This document shows, one piece after another, positions 8,269 to 18,061 of a stretch of 64,000 nucleotides of DNA. Position 1 is the stretch's first letter; each line of letters starts with the position of its first letter. The notes under the pieces were generated by a model. It was not told the DNA's origin. It worked only from the letters and a program-made list of their open reading frames with translations, and did not search any database. The stretch is taken from NCBI GenBank assembly GCA_963801195.1, contig CAWDDX010000007.1, positions 1,674,001-1,738,000 on the forward strand, in the 5' to 3' direction. The translations under genes and the position numbers were made by a program. This DNA is from SZUA-36 sp963801195 (GTDB lineage: Bacteria > Pseudomonadota > Gammaproteobacteria > Xanthomonadales > SZUA-36).

Positions 8269-10548
8269 ATGGGCAGCCGCAATCACACCGCTTTAAAAAA
8301 ACACCAACCCGACCTCTCCCGGCGCCGTTTCATCATCGCCGGCGCCACGCTTTCCGGCAGCTTTCTGCTCGGCTTGCCGCTCACCGGCGTTGTTGCTGCT
8401 GCGGATGAAATCAATGATGGCAGTTCGCAGATCGGTTTTTTTATCAACATCCTCGAAAACGGTGATGTCATCATCGGCAACAACCAGCCGGAAATCGGCC
8501 AGGGCTTGCGTACCACTTTGCCGATGCTGGTGGCGGAGGAGCTGGATATCGATTGGCAGAAGGTCCGGATCGAATCCATGCCTCTGGGCATTGTCAAAAC
8601 CGCGGACGGGTATACCTGGAAGTACGGAGTCCAGTTTGTCGGCGGCAGTACCGGCCTGACAAACAACTGGACCTTCATGCGCGAGGTCGGCGCGACCGGT
8701 CGGTTGATGCTGATGCAGGCCGCTGCGCAAATGTGGAACGTGCCCGTAGATCAATGCACCACCCGCTCCGGCGTGGTCATATGCGAATCTGCCGGCAAGC
8801 AGGCTGCTTACGGTGAACTGGTCAAGCTGGCCTCCACCCTGCCCCTTCCGGAAACCGCGCCCGCGCTAAAACCCATGGACGACTACCGCATCGTTGGCAA
8901 ACCCCACGACAACAAGGAGGTCAGGGACATTATCACCGGCAGGCAGCAGTTTGGCAGCGATATCCACGTGCCCGACATGCGTTACGCCGTGATCCTGCGT
9001 TCACCCGTGCTCAATGGCACCGTTGCAAGTGTCGACGACAGCGCGGCCAGGGCCGTCAAGGGCGTGTTGGAGGTTTTCCCGATCGAGGGTCCTGCGATGG
9101 GCGCACCCTACTTCATCCTGGCCCACGGTGTGGCCGTGGTAGCCACCTCCACCTGGGCTGCCATGCAGGGCAGTAAAGCGTTGAAAGTGGAGTGGTCGCA
9201 AAGTCCAAGCCGCGATGACAGCAGTGAAAAGTTCTGGCAGCAAAACCGCGAGATGCTGGCAGGCAAAGGGCAGATCGTTTACGACCAGGGCGATTTTCCG
9301 GCGGCGCTGGCCGCGGCCGGCAAGGTGGTGCGTCACAGCTACGAGGTGCCGTTTGTTTCCCACGCGCCTATGGAACCACAGAATTGTTACGCCTGGGTGC
9401 AGAAAGACAAGGCGCACATCATCGCACCGACGCAGTCGCCTTCCGGCGCCTCACGCAGCGCCAATGCCGTCACCGGCATCGAACGTGAAAACATCAAGGT
9501 GGAAATGTCCCGCGCCGGCGGCGCTTTCGGCCGGCGGCTCAGCAACGATTACGTTGCCGAGGCCTGCCTCATCTCGATGAAGACCGGCTGGCCGATCAAG
9601 CTTCAGTGGAGCCGCGAAGATGATATGAAAAACGATTTCTACCGCCCCGGCGGCACACATGAACTGACCGCCGGTCTCAATGACAAGGGCCGGGTCACCG
9701 CCTGGAGCCAGCGGTTGGCCAGTGGCAGCAAATATTACCGCCGCGAGGACGTGCCGGATGAAGACCTGTGGAAAGCGGAACTCTACCCGGATGATTTCCC
9801 CAAGGCCATGGTGGACAATTTCAGACTCGAGTACTTCAACAATACCATCGGCCTGCCGCGGGGTTCCTGGCGCGGACCGGCGCATGTGGTCAATGCCTTC
9901 GTCATTGAAAGCTTCCTCGACGAGATCGCCCATGAAAGCGGCCAGGATCCACTGGCATTGAGACTGGAAATGCTGGGACTCGTCGAGCAGCAGGACTACA
10001 GCAGCCACGGCGGTCCGGTGATGACACCCGGCCGTCTGTCGAGGTTGTTGAAATTCGTGGCCGAACGTATCGGCTACGGCAATGCCAGGGCCAAGGGCCA
10101 CGGTGTCGGTATCGCCTCACACTTCACTTTCGGCGGCTACGCAGCACACGCGATCGAGGTCTCGGTCAGCAGCACGGGCGAATTGACCATCGAACGTATC
10201 GTCGCGGCCATCGATTGCGGCTTCGCGGTCAACCCGAACGCCGTCGAAGCGCAGCTGCAGGGTGGCACCATCGACGGTCTCAGCACGGCGCTTGAACTCG
10301 AGATTACCGTGCGTGACGGCCAGGTCGTGCAACGCAACTTCAACAATTACCCGCTGATGAAGATCGAGCGTGTCCCTGCCCTGTTCGAAGCCCACGTCAT
10401 GAACTACGACGCCACCCCGACCGGCGTCGGCGAAATCGGCGTTCCACCCGCCGCGCCGGCGTTGACCAATGCGATATTCAACGCGACCGGCATCCGTATC
10501 CGCAAACTGCCGATCGCAGATCAGCTGCGCGCGGCCATGACTGCGTGA
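8269..10548 (+). CDS. Molybdopterin-binding large subunit, xanthine dehydrogenase family (IorB-like)
   Basis: 759 residues. A twin-arginine signal (SRRRFIIAGATLSGSFLLG, Arg18-20) marks export to the periplasm. Family blocks are EIGQGLRTTLPMLVAEELD, MEPQNCYAWV, SRAGGAFGRRL, RGSWRGPAHVVNAFVIESFLDEIAH and, near the end, the catalytic GVGEIGVPPAAPALTNAIF with the base Glu. The duplicated aldehyde-oxidase-like domains and the Tat leader are typical of IorB-type dehydrogenases acting on aldehydes or N-heterocycles. It pairs with the preceding Fe-S subunit. Its TGA stop starts the palindrome at 10546-10605. Substrate unknown; no xdhC-like maturation gene lies nearby. Confidence 0.92.
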   Translation: MGSRNHTALKKHQPDLSRRRFIIAGATLSGSFLLGLPLTGVVAAADEINDGSSQIGFFINILENGDVIIGNNQPEIGQGLRTTLPMLVAEELDIDWQKVRIESMPLGIVKTADGYTWKYGVQFVGGSTGLTNNWTFMREVGATGRLMLMQAAAQMWNVPVDQCTTRSGVVICESAGKQAAYGELVKLASTLPLPETAPALKPMDDYRIVGKPHDNKEVRDIITGRQQFGSDIHVPDMRYAVILRSPVLNGTVASVDDSAARAVKGVLEVFPIEGPAMGAPYFILAHGVAVVATSTWAAMQGSKALKVEWSQSPSRDDSSEKFWQQNREMLAGKGQIVYDQGDFPAALAAAGKVVRHSYEVPFVSHAPMEPQNCYAWVQKDKAHIIAPTQSPSGASRSANAVTGIERENIKVEMSRAGGAFGRRLSNDYVAEACLISMKTGWPIKLQWSREDDMKNDFYRPGGTHELTAGLNDKGRVTAWSQRLASGSKYYRREDVPDEDLWKAELYPDDFPKAMVDNFRLEYFNNTIGLPRGSWRGPAHVVNAFVIESFLDEIAHESGQDPLALRLEMLGLVEQQDYSSHGGPVMTPGRLSRLLKFVAERIGYGNARAKGHGVGIASHFTFGGYAAHAIEVSVSSTGELTIERIVAAIDCGFAVNPNAVEAQLQGGTIDGLSTALELEITVRDGQVVQRNFNNYPLMKIERVPALFEAHVMNYDATPTGVGEIGVPPAAPALTNAIFNATGIRIRKLPIADQLRAAMTA

Positions 10549-10605
10549 ATAGGGGCCAGGTTCATTTGATCGCGTTGCGATTAAACAGACCTGGCGCCCT
10601 TTTCA
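10546..10605. repeat. GGGG(T/C)CAGG palindrome between convergent genes (REP/terminator-like)
   Basis: Inverted arms TGAATAGGGGCCAGG and, read from the other side, TGAAAAGGGCGCCAGG enclose a short spacer that holds CGCGTTGCG. The outermost TGA of each arm is the stop codon of the flanking gene: the molybdopterin subunit on the left and DUF2474 on the right. It probably acts as a bidirectional terminator and belongs to the same repeat family as 52352-52436 and 54501-54585. Confidence 0.65.
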
Positions 10606-10728
10606 GTACTCGGGAATGAACAACCTGACCAGCCAGGCGAGCAGCATCACGGCCAGCACGCCTCCCACCCAGAGCAGTACAAACCACCCCAGTCTTTTCA
10701 GCAGTGGCTGGCGCTGCGAATCAACCAT
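10603..10728 (-). CDS. DUF2474 small subunit of bd-type (cyanide-insensitive) oxidase
   Basis: 41 residues: a short charged N-terminus (MVDSQRQPLLKRLGW), one membrane helix (FVLLWVGGVLAVMLLAWLV) and a short tail. This is the DUF2474 family found downstream of cioAB/cydAB of the short-Q-loop class, the counterpart of CydX. ATG 10728 overlaps the original cydB stop as TAATG, so it is translationally coupled. Because cydB is frameshifted, its frame now runs into this gene and the two look like a 377-residue fusion. The small gene itself is intact. Confidence 0.85.
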   Translation of the reverse strand: MVDSQRQPLLKRLGWFVLLWVGGVLAVMLLAWLVRLFIPEY

Positions 10729-11733
10729 TAATGGTAGCCCTCGCCCGGCCGGACCTTGCCGCGGAAGAGCCAGTAAACATAGGCCGTATAGCCCAGTATC
10801 ACCGGCAAAAGGACCAGCGCACCCACCAACATAAACGCCAGGCTGACATCGGCATTCGCGGCTTGCGGTATAGGTGATACCCGGCGGGATGAGATAGGGA
10901 TAGAGGCTGGAGGTCAGCCCCAGGAAAGACATTCCGAAAAGGCACAGGGCAAGCAGGAATGGCAAAACTTCCCTGCGCGCCCGCACCGCCGTGAAAAATG
11001 CGACAGCAATTGCCCCGGTCACCACCGGTATAACCCAAAGGAACAACAACGAACCCAGCGCGAACCAGCGTTCCCGGACCATGGCGTTTTCGATAACCGT
11101 ACCGAAGCTGACCAGTCCGATCAACACGACCACCACCGCACCGAGCGGAATCTGCAAGCGGCGCATACGCTCTTGCAGCGTTCCTTCGGTCTTGATCACC
11201 AGCCAACAGGCGCCGAGCAGCGCATAGCCTGCTACCAGCGAGACACCCGTGAGCAGCGTGAACGGCGTCAGCCAGTCGAACCAGCCACCCGCATAGGCGC
11301 CGTTCTCAACCCGCACGCCCTGTACGAACGCGCCGACCATCACACCCTGGAAGAACGCCGCCAGGGTCGATCCGCCAATAAAGGCCAGGTCCCACAGCGG
11401 CCGCCAGCGTTCGGTACGGAAGCGGAATTCAAAGGCAACGCCACGTAACACCAGGGCAAGCAGCATGGCGATGACCGGCGCATAAAAGGCGGTCAGCAAC
11501 ACCGAATAGGCCAATGGGAAGGCCGCGAACAAACCGCCGCCACCCAACACCAGCCAGGTTTCATTACCGTCCCAGACCGGGGCGACGGAATTCATCATGG
11601 TGTCGCGCTCCTCCCGGTTCCGCCCCAGCGGAAACAGGATGCCGACACCGAGATCGAATCCGTCGAGCACGACATAGGCAAGAAGGGCAATACAGATCAG
11701 TGCGGCCCAGATTGTCGGCAGGTCAGGCATCAT
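10728..11733 (-). pseudogene. cydB: bd-type quinol oxidase subunit II, interrupted by one frameshift
   Basis: From ATG 11733 (GGAGG five bases upstream) the frame reads a normal CydB: DLPTIWAALICIALLAYVVLDGFDLGVG, WDGNETWLVLGGGGLFAAFPLAY and, later, FLGLTSSLYPYLIPPGITYT. At about 10861-10868 the expected ending continues in another frame (AANADVSLAFMLVGALVLLPV...FRGKVRPGEGYH, stop 10728-10730). One extra base explains it. Without correction the protein loses its last two helices' register and fuses to DUF2474. Either recent inactivation or a sequence error; cydA has a comparable lesion. Function if intact: inner-membrane quinol:O2 oxidoreductase without proton pumping. Confidence 0.88.
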
Positions 11734-11742
11734 CAAATCCTC

Positions 11743-13138
11743 CTATTCTGAACCCGGTCTGTGTCCGCCGCATGGCGCGGACCGGCGCTGCGCAGCGGTC
11801 CTTTCCTGATCGACTCCAGCTTCGCCTCCTCCCGGCGTCCGCCCCATCAAGCGGAGAATGTAGAAGGTGCCCGCCGCGAATACCGTCAGGTAAACCAGGA
11901 TAAAAGCCAGCAACGAGCCCGCCACACCGGGCGCGCCGATCGGTGAGGCGACATCGGCGGTGCGCAACAGCCCATAAACCAGGTAAGGTTGACGGCCGAC
12001 TTCGGTGACGAACCAGCCCGCAAGCACGGCCACAAAACCCAACGGCCCCATCAACACCGCCCAGCGGTGATACCAGCGGCGTTCGAACAGCCGTTTTCTG
12101 AAATACTGCACGGCTCCGGTCAAGCCATACAGGATCATCAGCATGCCGATGCCGACCATGATCCTGAAGGCTCCAGAAAACCACCGGTACGTTGGGCCAG
12201 TCCTCGCGCGGAAACGCGTCGAGCCCGGTGACCTCGCCGTCCGGATCATGTTTCAGAATCAGGCTGCCGAGCTTGGGAATGCCGACGGCGTATTTCGTTT
12301 CGGCCGACTCCATATCCGGCAGACCGAACAGGATCAACGGCGCGCCTCTTTGGGTTTCGAAATGTCCTTCCATCGCGGCGACTTTGGCCGGTTGGTATTC
12401 CTGCGTGTTCAGGCCGTGCATGTCACCGACCAGCAACTGCGTAGGGGCCACCAGCGCCGCCATCAAAACGGCCATCCCCAGCATGACCCGCGCGGGCTTA
12501 TTGGACCTGTCTTTGAGCAAATGCCAGGCCCCCACCGCCCCGACCACGAAGGCCGTGGTGAGGTAGGCCGCCAGCACCATGTGAACGAAGCGGTAACCGA
12601 ACGAAGGGTTGAAAATCACGCCCAGCCAGGATTCCGGCAAGTACCGTCCGCCTTCCAGGACGTAGGCCGCCGGTGTTTGCATCCAGCTGTTCGCGGCCAG
12701 TATCCAGAACGCCGAAAACAGCGTGCCAACCGCCACCAGCAGGGTCGCTGCGAAGTGCAGTCGCGGACCGACCCGGTTGAGGCCGAACAGCATCACGCCG
12801 AGGAATCCGGCTTCGAGGAAAAAGGCAGTGAGCACTTCGTAGGCCAGCAACGGCCCCAGGATCGGCGCGGTTTTCTCCGCAAACGGCCCCCAGTTGGTGC
12901 CAAACTGGTAACTCATCACGATACCTGAGACCACACCCATGGCAAACGCCACCGCGAAAATGGACAACCAGAACTTGTAGGTTTGCAGATAAACTTCACG
13001 CCGGGTGGCAAGCCACAAACCCTCCAGCACCGCGAGGTAGCTGGCGAGGCCAATGGTAAACGCGGGGAACAGGATGTGGAAACTGACCGTGAATGCAAAT
13101 TGAATGCGGGCCAACAGTACCGGATCAGGCAGATCCAT
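11743..13138 (-). pseudogene. cydA: bd-type quinol oxidase subunit I, interrupted by one frameshift
   Basis: ATG 13138 has AAGGAG six bases before it and starts MDLPDPVLLARIQFAFTVSFHILFP (heme ligand His). AAKFVHM-type RFVHMVLAAYL and the Q-loop region (MEGHFETQRGAPLILFGLPD, then FPREDWPNVPVVFWS) follow. At about 12173 the frame must change: FRIMVGIGMLMILYGLTGA...LLMGP-like VLMGPLGFVAVLAGWFVTEVGRQPYLVYGLLRTADVASP lies one register away and ends at 11743. One extra C accounts for the break. The short Q-loop and the DUF2474 partner place it in the CioA group. Stop and cydB start are 9 bases apart. Confidence 0.88.
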
Positions 13139-13442
13139 AAATAACTCCTTGCGAATTATGCTTGTTATGTTAGTTTCTTCTGATGTTGGAGTACAATTCA
13201 ATTGCCTAATAACGGCGATTGATTGCGACTATTGGGAGGGTTCTTCCGCCTGACTGCCGCGTAACCAATAGCCCGTAACCATGTCCGAAAATGATATTGC
13301 CCACCGAGCTGTCAGGCATCTAAGTCCAATACATTTATGGGTTGTTTGAGGCTTGTAAGCCCATTGCGTTTGGCTATGCTGCGTTCGAGCCTCTCCGGTC
13401 TCGGTCAGCGGCCCAGGGAAAGGCCGCAGGTGCACTGACTCA

Positions 13443-14234
13443 TCAGCGATTCCGGCTAAGACCTGGGAAAGGCCGGGTTTCGAACAGGCGCTTGATCATC
13501 GCCACATCGACATGGGACGCATCACCGGCATCACCGGCGATCACGCTGAACGGAGCGTCCGGTTCACCCAGTTTATCCAGCACGATGAGCGCACCGTCAA
13601 AGTTGTCATTCCGGGTGTAGCCGTTCACGGTCACGATCGTTTTCAGACCCGCGCGCATCGCGGACAGCAGGCCATTTTCCGAGTCCTCAAACGCCATGCA
13701 TTGCGCAGCGGACAGACCCATTTCATCGAGTGCGTATTGATAGATATCCGCTGCCGGCTTTTTGTTGGGCACAACGTCGCCCGCTGCGATCACAGTGAAC
13801 CAGCCGATACTTTCGACGCCCAGTGTCGAACCCAGCAGGGTCGTTATGTTTTCCATCGTCGTGGTCGTCGCAATGGCGAGTCGCACACCGGCCACGCGTG
13901 CGTCAGACAGCAAACGCCCAACACCTGGCCTCAGGGGAATAGCACCAGACTGTAAAAGTGACACGTAGTGTTTCGTCTTGGATCGATGCAAATCCCTGAT
14001 AAACCCGTCCAGGTCAGCCGGTGCATCGAAAGCCGGCTGGAAGTCATCGATAAAATGGCGGATTCTTTCCTTGCCGCCGGCGACATTCAAAAGCAGACCG
14101 TAGGTTTCTTCATCCCAGCACCAGTCCAGGTTTGCATCTACAAACGCGCGGTTGAAAGCGATGCGGTGGCCGTCGCGCTCGGTGTCCGCGAGTGTTCCGT
14201 CAACATCGAAGATCAGGGCTGGCATTTTGGGCAT
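13443..14234 (-). CDS. CbbY/PGM-type HAD-IA family phosphatase
   Basis: 263 residues with HAD motif I FDVDGTLADTE at the N-terminus (nucleophile Asp and acid/base Asp), an alpha-helical cap, motif II within LAIATTTTMENI, Lys in NKKPAADIYQYAL and motif III FEDSENGLLSAMRAG. This wording is closest to CbbY-like sugar-phosphate phosphatases/phosphoglycolate phosphatases. ATG 14234 was chosen; the 16 residues further upstream are unlike the family. Monocistronic, on the strand opposite to its neighbours. Confidence 0.9.
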   Translation of the reverse strand: MPKMPALIFDVDGTLADTERDGHRIAFNRAFVDANLDWCWDEETYGLLLNVAGGKERIRHFIDDFQPAFDAPADLDGFIRDLHRSKTKHYVSLLQSGAIPLRPGVGRLLSDARVAGVRLAIATTTTMENITTLLGSTLGVESIGWFTVIAAGDVVPNKKPAADIYQYALDEMGLSAAQCMAFEDSENGLLSAMRAGLKTIVTVNGYTRNDNFDGALIVLDKLGEPDAPFSVIAGDAGDASHVDVAMIKRLFETRPFPGLSRNR

Positions 14235-14755
14235 TTGAATCCCGAAGCACTGGAACGAATGGCGTGTTACCACACGGACCACTATTTAATCCGGCTTAAT
14301 ACCCGGATTTCCGAAAATTGTATGAAACTATCCAACCGCTGACCAGTTTCTCACCCAAATCTTAGAACAGTAATCCAATATCGATCACTTTGGCATCAGA
14401 CGCTGCAAGGCCGGATTCCGTTAATTGTTGTCAACCTCGTGGTAATCTTGCTGTTAACCATGATAATTCACCAGGTATCCGGAATTTGTTTTGTCACTGG
14501 CGAAATAGTTTTATCAATCATTCGCCAAAGCATAGCCTCGCTTTGCCTTGAGACGGAGCGGTCAAAATGTGAAGTCAGGTGCGGTGCAAAACCGGATAAG
14601 GCAAACTGTAATGTTCGTAAATGCCAAAAATAGCCTGTATCACCATGAAAAAAGATATTTGTCATTTTCTCGTCCACCTTGGTGAAATATTCGGCTTAAC
14701 AACCATGATCACTCCGCTGCTTGGTGCAGCCATTGCCTATTGAATGGATATTTAA
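14235..14755. other. Intergenic region, no gene recognised
   Basis: About 520 bases between the divergent HAD and ureohydrolase genes. The small frames here have no family resemblance or ribosome site. It is more AT-rich than its surroundings and must hold both promoters. I saw no riboswitch-like consensus. Confidence 0.5.
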
Positions 14756-15733
14756 ATGACAAGCTCCAATTCAGACAGTTTTGACCCGCAGAAGGCGCCA
14801 AGATTTTCAGAAATTCCGACGTTTATGCGTTGTCCCCTGGCGTATGAACCCGCCGAGGTTGATATTGCGCTGATCGGCGTGCCCTACGACGGTGGCGTCA
14901 CCAATCGCCCGGGTGCCCGTCATGGCCCGCGCGAGATACGCAATTCGTCATCACTGATACGAACCATTCACCACGTCACCCGCTTCAATCCCTTCGAAGC
15001 TTGCCGGGTGGCCGATCTTGGCGATATCCGCTTCAGCTCAATGTTCGATCCGGCAATAGTCACTGAAGAAATCGAATCATTCATGCGGGAAGTCGTCGAT
15101 GCCGGCGCCGTTCCACTTTCGGTCGGTGGAGACCACTCGATCAGTTATCCGATATTGAAAGCCCTGGGGTGCTCAGGCCCTGTTGGCCTGATCCATATTG
15201 ATGCACATACCGACACCTGGGGCCCATTCCAGGGGTGCAAATTCCACCATGGCGCACCGTTCAGGCTGGCCGCAGAGGCCGGCGTACTCGATCCGAAACG
15301 TACTATTCAAATCGGCATCCGTGGCGCCCAGTCCTTTCGCGACGGCTGGGATTTTTCTGAACAATCCGGTATGCGGATCGTATTCATGGAGGAATTCACA
15401 AAAATTGGTGTCGATGCCGTTATTGCCGAGGCGCGGCGTGTGGTCGGCGATGGCCCGGCTTACATTTCCTTTGACGTAGACGGACTCGACCCGGTTTATG
15501 CACCTGGCACTGGCACACCAGAAATTGGGGGCATCACGACCATCGAGGCGCAGGCGCTGTTGCGCGGACTGGCCGGACTCAACTTGATCGGGGGCGATGT
15601 CGTTGAAGTTTCCCCACCTTTCGATCAGACAGGAAATACTGCCCTGGTCGGTGCGACCCTGATGTTTGAAATATTGTGTCTGCTGGCAGATCGTGTGAAA
15701 GGCACCCCACGACCTCTGCAGACGTCCCTGTGA
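14756..15733 (+). CDS. Agmatinase/guanidinobutyrase-type ureohydrolase
   Basis: 325 residues of the arginase-agmatinase fold. Mn-ligand motifs are SVGGDHSISYP, HIDAHTDTW and SFDVDGLDPVYAPGTGTPE. The N-terminal block IGVPYDGGVTNRPGARHGPREIRNSSSLIR is typical of the SpeB side of the family, which includes guanidinobutyrase and guanidinopropionase. It should hydrolyse a guanidino compound to urea and an amine in the cytoplasm. Substrate cannot be fixed, and no polyamine gene is adjacent. Monocistronic. Confidence 0.9.
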   Translation: MTSSNSDSFDPQKAPRFSEIPTFMRCPLAYEPAEVDIALIGVPYDGGVTNRPGARHGPREIRNSSSLIRTIHHVTRFNPFEACRVADLGDIRFSSMFDPAIVTEEIESFMREVVDAGAVPLSVGGDHSISYPILKALGCSGPVGLIHIDAHTDTWGPFQGCKFHHGAPFRLAAEAGVLDPKRTIQIGIRGAQSFRDGWDFSEQSGMRIVFMEEFTKIGVDAVIAEARRVVGDGPAYISFDVDGLDPVYAPGTGTPEIGGITTIEAQALLRGLAGLNLIGGDVVEVSPPFDQTGNTALVGATLMFEILCLLADRVKGTPRPLQTSL

Positions 15734-16095
15734 TCACCTGCCATGCTTGAAACCTTGCATTCTCTGTAACTTTGGGGCCATAACATTTGGAGTCGGAGTA
15801 AGACCTGATTTGTTCATCACCGGTTTTGGCTGTGAACCCAGCCGGAAGCGGTCGCCAAGACCAAAAAAAAGTGCCTGATTCAGAGGACCGTTTCCGGCCA
15901 ATCGCCAACATGCTGGTGAGTCAAACTTATACAGCGTCCGAGCCCGTAATGTCGCGCGAATCCGCTCCGCGGTGTTATAATTGCACGCTTAATAAGCAGC
16001 TGGGCCCGCAGACGGGACTCGGCTGGTGCGAATCACTTGAGACTCAGCCGACGAGCTGTTTCACAACGTCAAACCCAACACAGGAGTCCAATTCA
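15734..16095. other. Long leader/intergenic region before the ferritin-like gene
   Basis: 362 bases without a convincing gene. Around 16019-16055 the arms TCGGCTG and CAGCCGA enclose about 20 bases, a possible hairpin 40-75 bases before the ferritin-like start. A promoter for that gene must lie here, and a metal- or redox-responsive leader is conceivable but not shown. Confidence 0.35.
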
Positions 16096-16617
16096 ATGTC
16101 CACCAGTCTAGACCTGTCCAAGCTCAGCCTAATGGACGCCCTCGACCTCGCGACTCTGATCGAGGAAGAAGCACACCAGCGCTACAAAATGTTCGCCTCA
16201 CAGATCGGCCACGTTGGTGGCTATGATGCTGGGTCCTTCTTCTCCACGATGGCTGAGAACGAGGCCAAGCACGGCACTGAGCTGCTCTCCCGGCGCATGG
16301 CCCTGTTCGGTAAGACCCCCATGAAACTGAAGCTCACCGACCTCTACGATGTCGAGGCCCCGGATATGGGGGCGCCGCGCCGCGGCATGTCCACGCTCCA
16401 GGCGTTCGAGGTTGGGCTCGCCGCTGAGAAGAAGGCCTACGACTTCTATGACATGGCCTTGCCGGGCATCACTGACCCCGAGGTCAGGACACTGTTCACC
16501 GAGCTTCGAGACGAGGAGTCCGAACACGTCGAGATGCTACGCAAGGCAATGGCCAAACTACCTCCAAGGGCCAGTGTCGAGACCGAAAACGACCCCGATG
16601 ATGCCCCCTTTCTATAG
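16096..16617 (+). CDS. Ferritin-like/rubrerythrin-type diiron protein
   Basis: 173 residues, four-helix-bundle pattern with paired carboxylate/His motifs: EEEAHQRY (helix 1), ENEAKHG (helix 2), EKKAYDFY (helix 3) and DEESEHVEML (helix 4). This is the diiron site of rubrerythrin/ferritin-like proteins, used for peroxide reduction or iron handling. No C-terminal rubredoxin Cys pairs are present, so electron transfer would need a partner. ATG 16096 follows AGGAGTCCAATTCA; the 90 extra upstream codons of the longer frame are not protein-like. Codon usage looks richer in GC third positions than nearby genes. Confidence 0.87.
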   Translation: MSTSLDLSKLSLMDALDLATLIEEEAHQRYKMFASQIGHVGGYDAGSFFSTMAENEAKHGTELLSRRMALFGKTPMKLKLTDLYDVEAPDMGAPRRGMSTLQAFEVGLAAEKKAYDFYDMALPGITDPEVRTLFTELRDEESEHVEMLRKAMAKLPPRASVETENDPDDAPFL

Positions 16618-16767
16618 GGCGTGGACTACCATCTAAGAGGCTTTCCCAAGGGCAGAAAAATCCGCTGCGGAGCAGATATGATCGGCTCCGTCCACGGTGA
16701 AAAAACGACTGCCTCTCCTCCCGGCAGGCAAGGCAGACCCTGGATATACCACGCCTGAAGTATCGGC

Positions 16768-16962
16768 ATGCGGGCCGGTCTCGCCCGGTCTTCGGTGTAT
16801 TTCGCAGCGGCTACGGGCTGGATTGAAGGTGGGGCGACGGTGTTCGACCAAATCCATGTCGGCTCGACGCTGCTGTACATTTCCATTGTTGCCTACGGCA
16901 TACTGAAGGTGCAGTTGCTGGATATCGAAATTCGGGGTGGTTTAACCACGATGCCGGAGTAA
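16768..16962 (+). pseudogene. Possible remnant of a 7TM-type histidine kinase N-terminal region
   Basis: A 64-codon frame ends in LLYISIVAYGILKVQLLDIEIRGGL. This resembles the last helix and juxtamembrane YxILxxxLLDIExxIRRGL segment of membrane sensor kinases, and it then stops. Nothing upstream continues it. The 430-base gap between the ferritin-like and rhodanese genes otherwise holds nothing I can identify. Weak evidence. Confidence 0.25.
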
Positions 16963-17045
16963 AACGATGTTCAATGCTATGCAGAATGTTAGCAACACAG
17001 TGTGAGTTTTACCTATACTCTTCAATTGAAAAACGGAGGACTGAG

Positions 17046-17693
17046 ATGAAGAGAATATTAACCATTAGCCTGTTTGTGACATTTATTTTTTCCGTATCGG
17101 TTTGTATGGCTGAACCGGTAGGCATTACACCCGAATTGTCATCGATTGAAGTCATTCACAATGGCAAGGCGGTGAAAATTGAGAGAATCCAGGACAATGA
17201 AAACACCATCGAGGCGGATTACGCACTGACATCCAGGCCCTGCCCGCCGTTTTGCATCCGGCCCATCAAGTTGGCACCGGGTGTTGAAACCATTGGTGAA
17301 CTGGAATTGATCGATTACCTCGTCGCAGCGTCCAAACCCGGCAGCAATATCCTGGTCATTGATTCACGCACGCCGGACTGGGTGGCCAAGGGTACGATTC
17401 CAGGCTCTGTCAATATTCCATGGACTCTGTTGAAGGAAGACACGTCTAACCCGATTACCATCGGCGGAATCCTAACAAATCGTTTCGGTGCAATCGAGGA
17501 GGATGTATTTTGGGATTTTTCAAATGTGAAAACCCTGGTGTTGTACTGCAATGGTATGTGGTGTGGACAGTCGCCCAGAAACATCCAGACGCTGCTCAAG
17601 TATGGTTACCCTGCTGACAAGATCAAGTGGTACCGTGGTGGTATGCAAAACTGGCATGCGCTGGGTCTGACAACGGTAAAGGGCGCCCCCTGA
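17046..17693 (+). CDS. Secreted rhodanese-domain protein
   Basis: 215 residues with a Sec signal (MKRILTISLFVTFIFSVSVCMA). A ~60-residue N-terminal segment has a PCPPFCIRP cysteine pair. A rhodanese domain follows: ILVIDSRTPDWVAKGTIPGSVNIPW and the active-site loop LVLYCNGMWCGQSPRNI, with Cys in place and a second Cys five residues later, then LLKYGYPADKIKWYRGGMQNWHALGL. Such periplasmic proteins handle sulfur transfer or redox stress. Start 17046 follows GGAGGACTGAG. Monocistronic. Confidence 0.88.
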   Translation: MKRILTISLFVTFIFSVSVCMAEPVGITPELSSIEVIHNGKAVKIERIQDNENTIEADYALTSRPCPPFCIRPIKLAPGVETIGELELIDYLVAASKPGSNILVIDSRTPDWVAKGTIPGSVNIPWTLLKEDTSNPITIGGILTNRFGAIEEDVFWDFSNVKTLVLYCNGMWCGQSPRNIQTLLKYGYPADKIKWYRGGMQNWHALGLTTVKGAP

Positions 17694-17769
17694 ATTATCC
17701 CGTATAAGGTATCAACGTGATTGAATCGTGTTTTCATCATTGACATAGAAATCTGTAGTCAATGTGTGG

Positions 17770-17885
17770 GTGATATATGACACGTTGCCAGTACCGACGA
17801 CCCGGCAGTTATTGAGAACATGCTCGCTCACCTGGATGCCAAACACAGTTCTGCAGCGACAGCATGGAATTCCGGTTTTTGCCGG
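17770..17885 (+). pseudogene. Possible transposase C-terminal remnant
   Basis: One frame reads VASTDDPAVIENMLAHLD, which resembles the conserved tail (..I.DP.VI.KIL.HL..) of a family of zinc-binding IS91-like transposases. It is followed by sequence with no further match, and no start or catalytic part remains. The rest of the 17694-18061 gap shows no gene. Confidence 0.3.
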
Positions 17886-18061
17886 AAGCGTTTATTCGCA
17901 CACACTGGGTTTGACCATCCGTTGTGAATTGCAAAGCGGTCATTGATATTGATATGCCTGACACTGACTTTCAGTGCAGATGTCAAGCATAACAAAATGT
18001 CCTTTCCGTGTTCTGAGCACTCTGCTAGTCTTCGCACACTTTTAGTAAAAACCAGGACGAA

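Noticed and set aside
12143..12928. 261-codon plus-strand frame opposite cydA
   Set aside because: Shadow of the conserved CydA frame; His/Gln/Arg-rich and no family resemblance.
14344..14755. Guanidine-type riboswitch before the ureohydrolase
   Set aside because: I looked for ykkC-type conserved stretches and did not see them.
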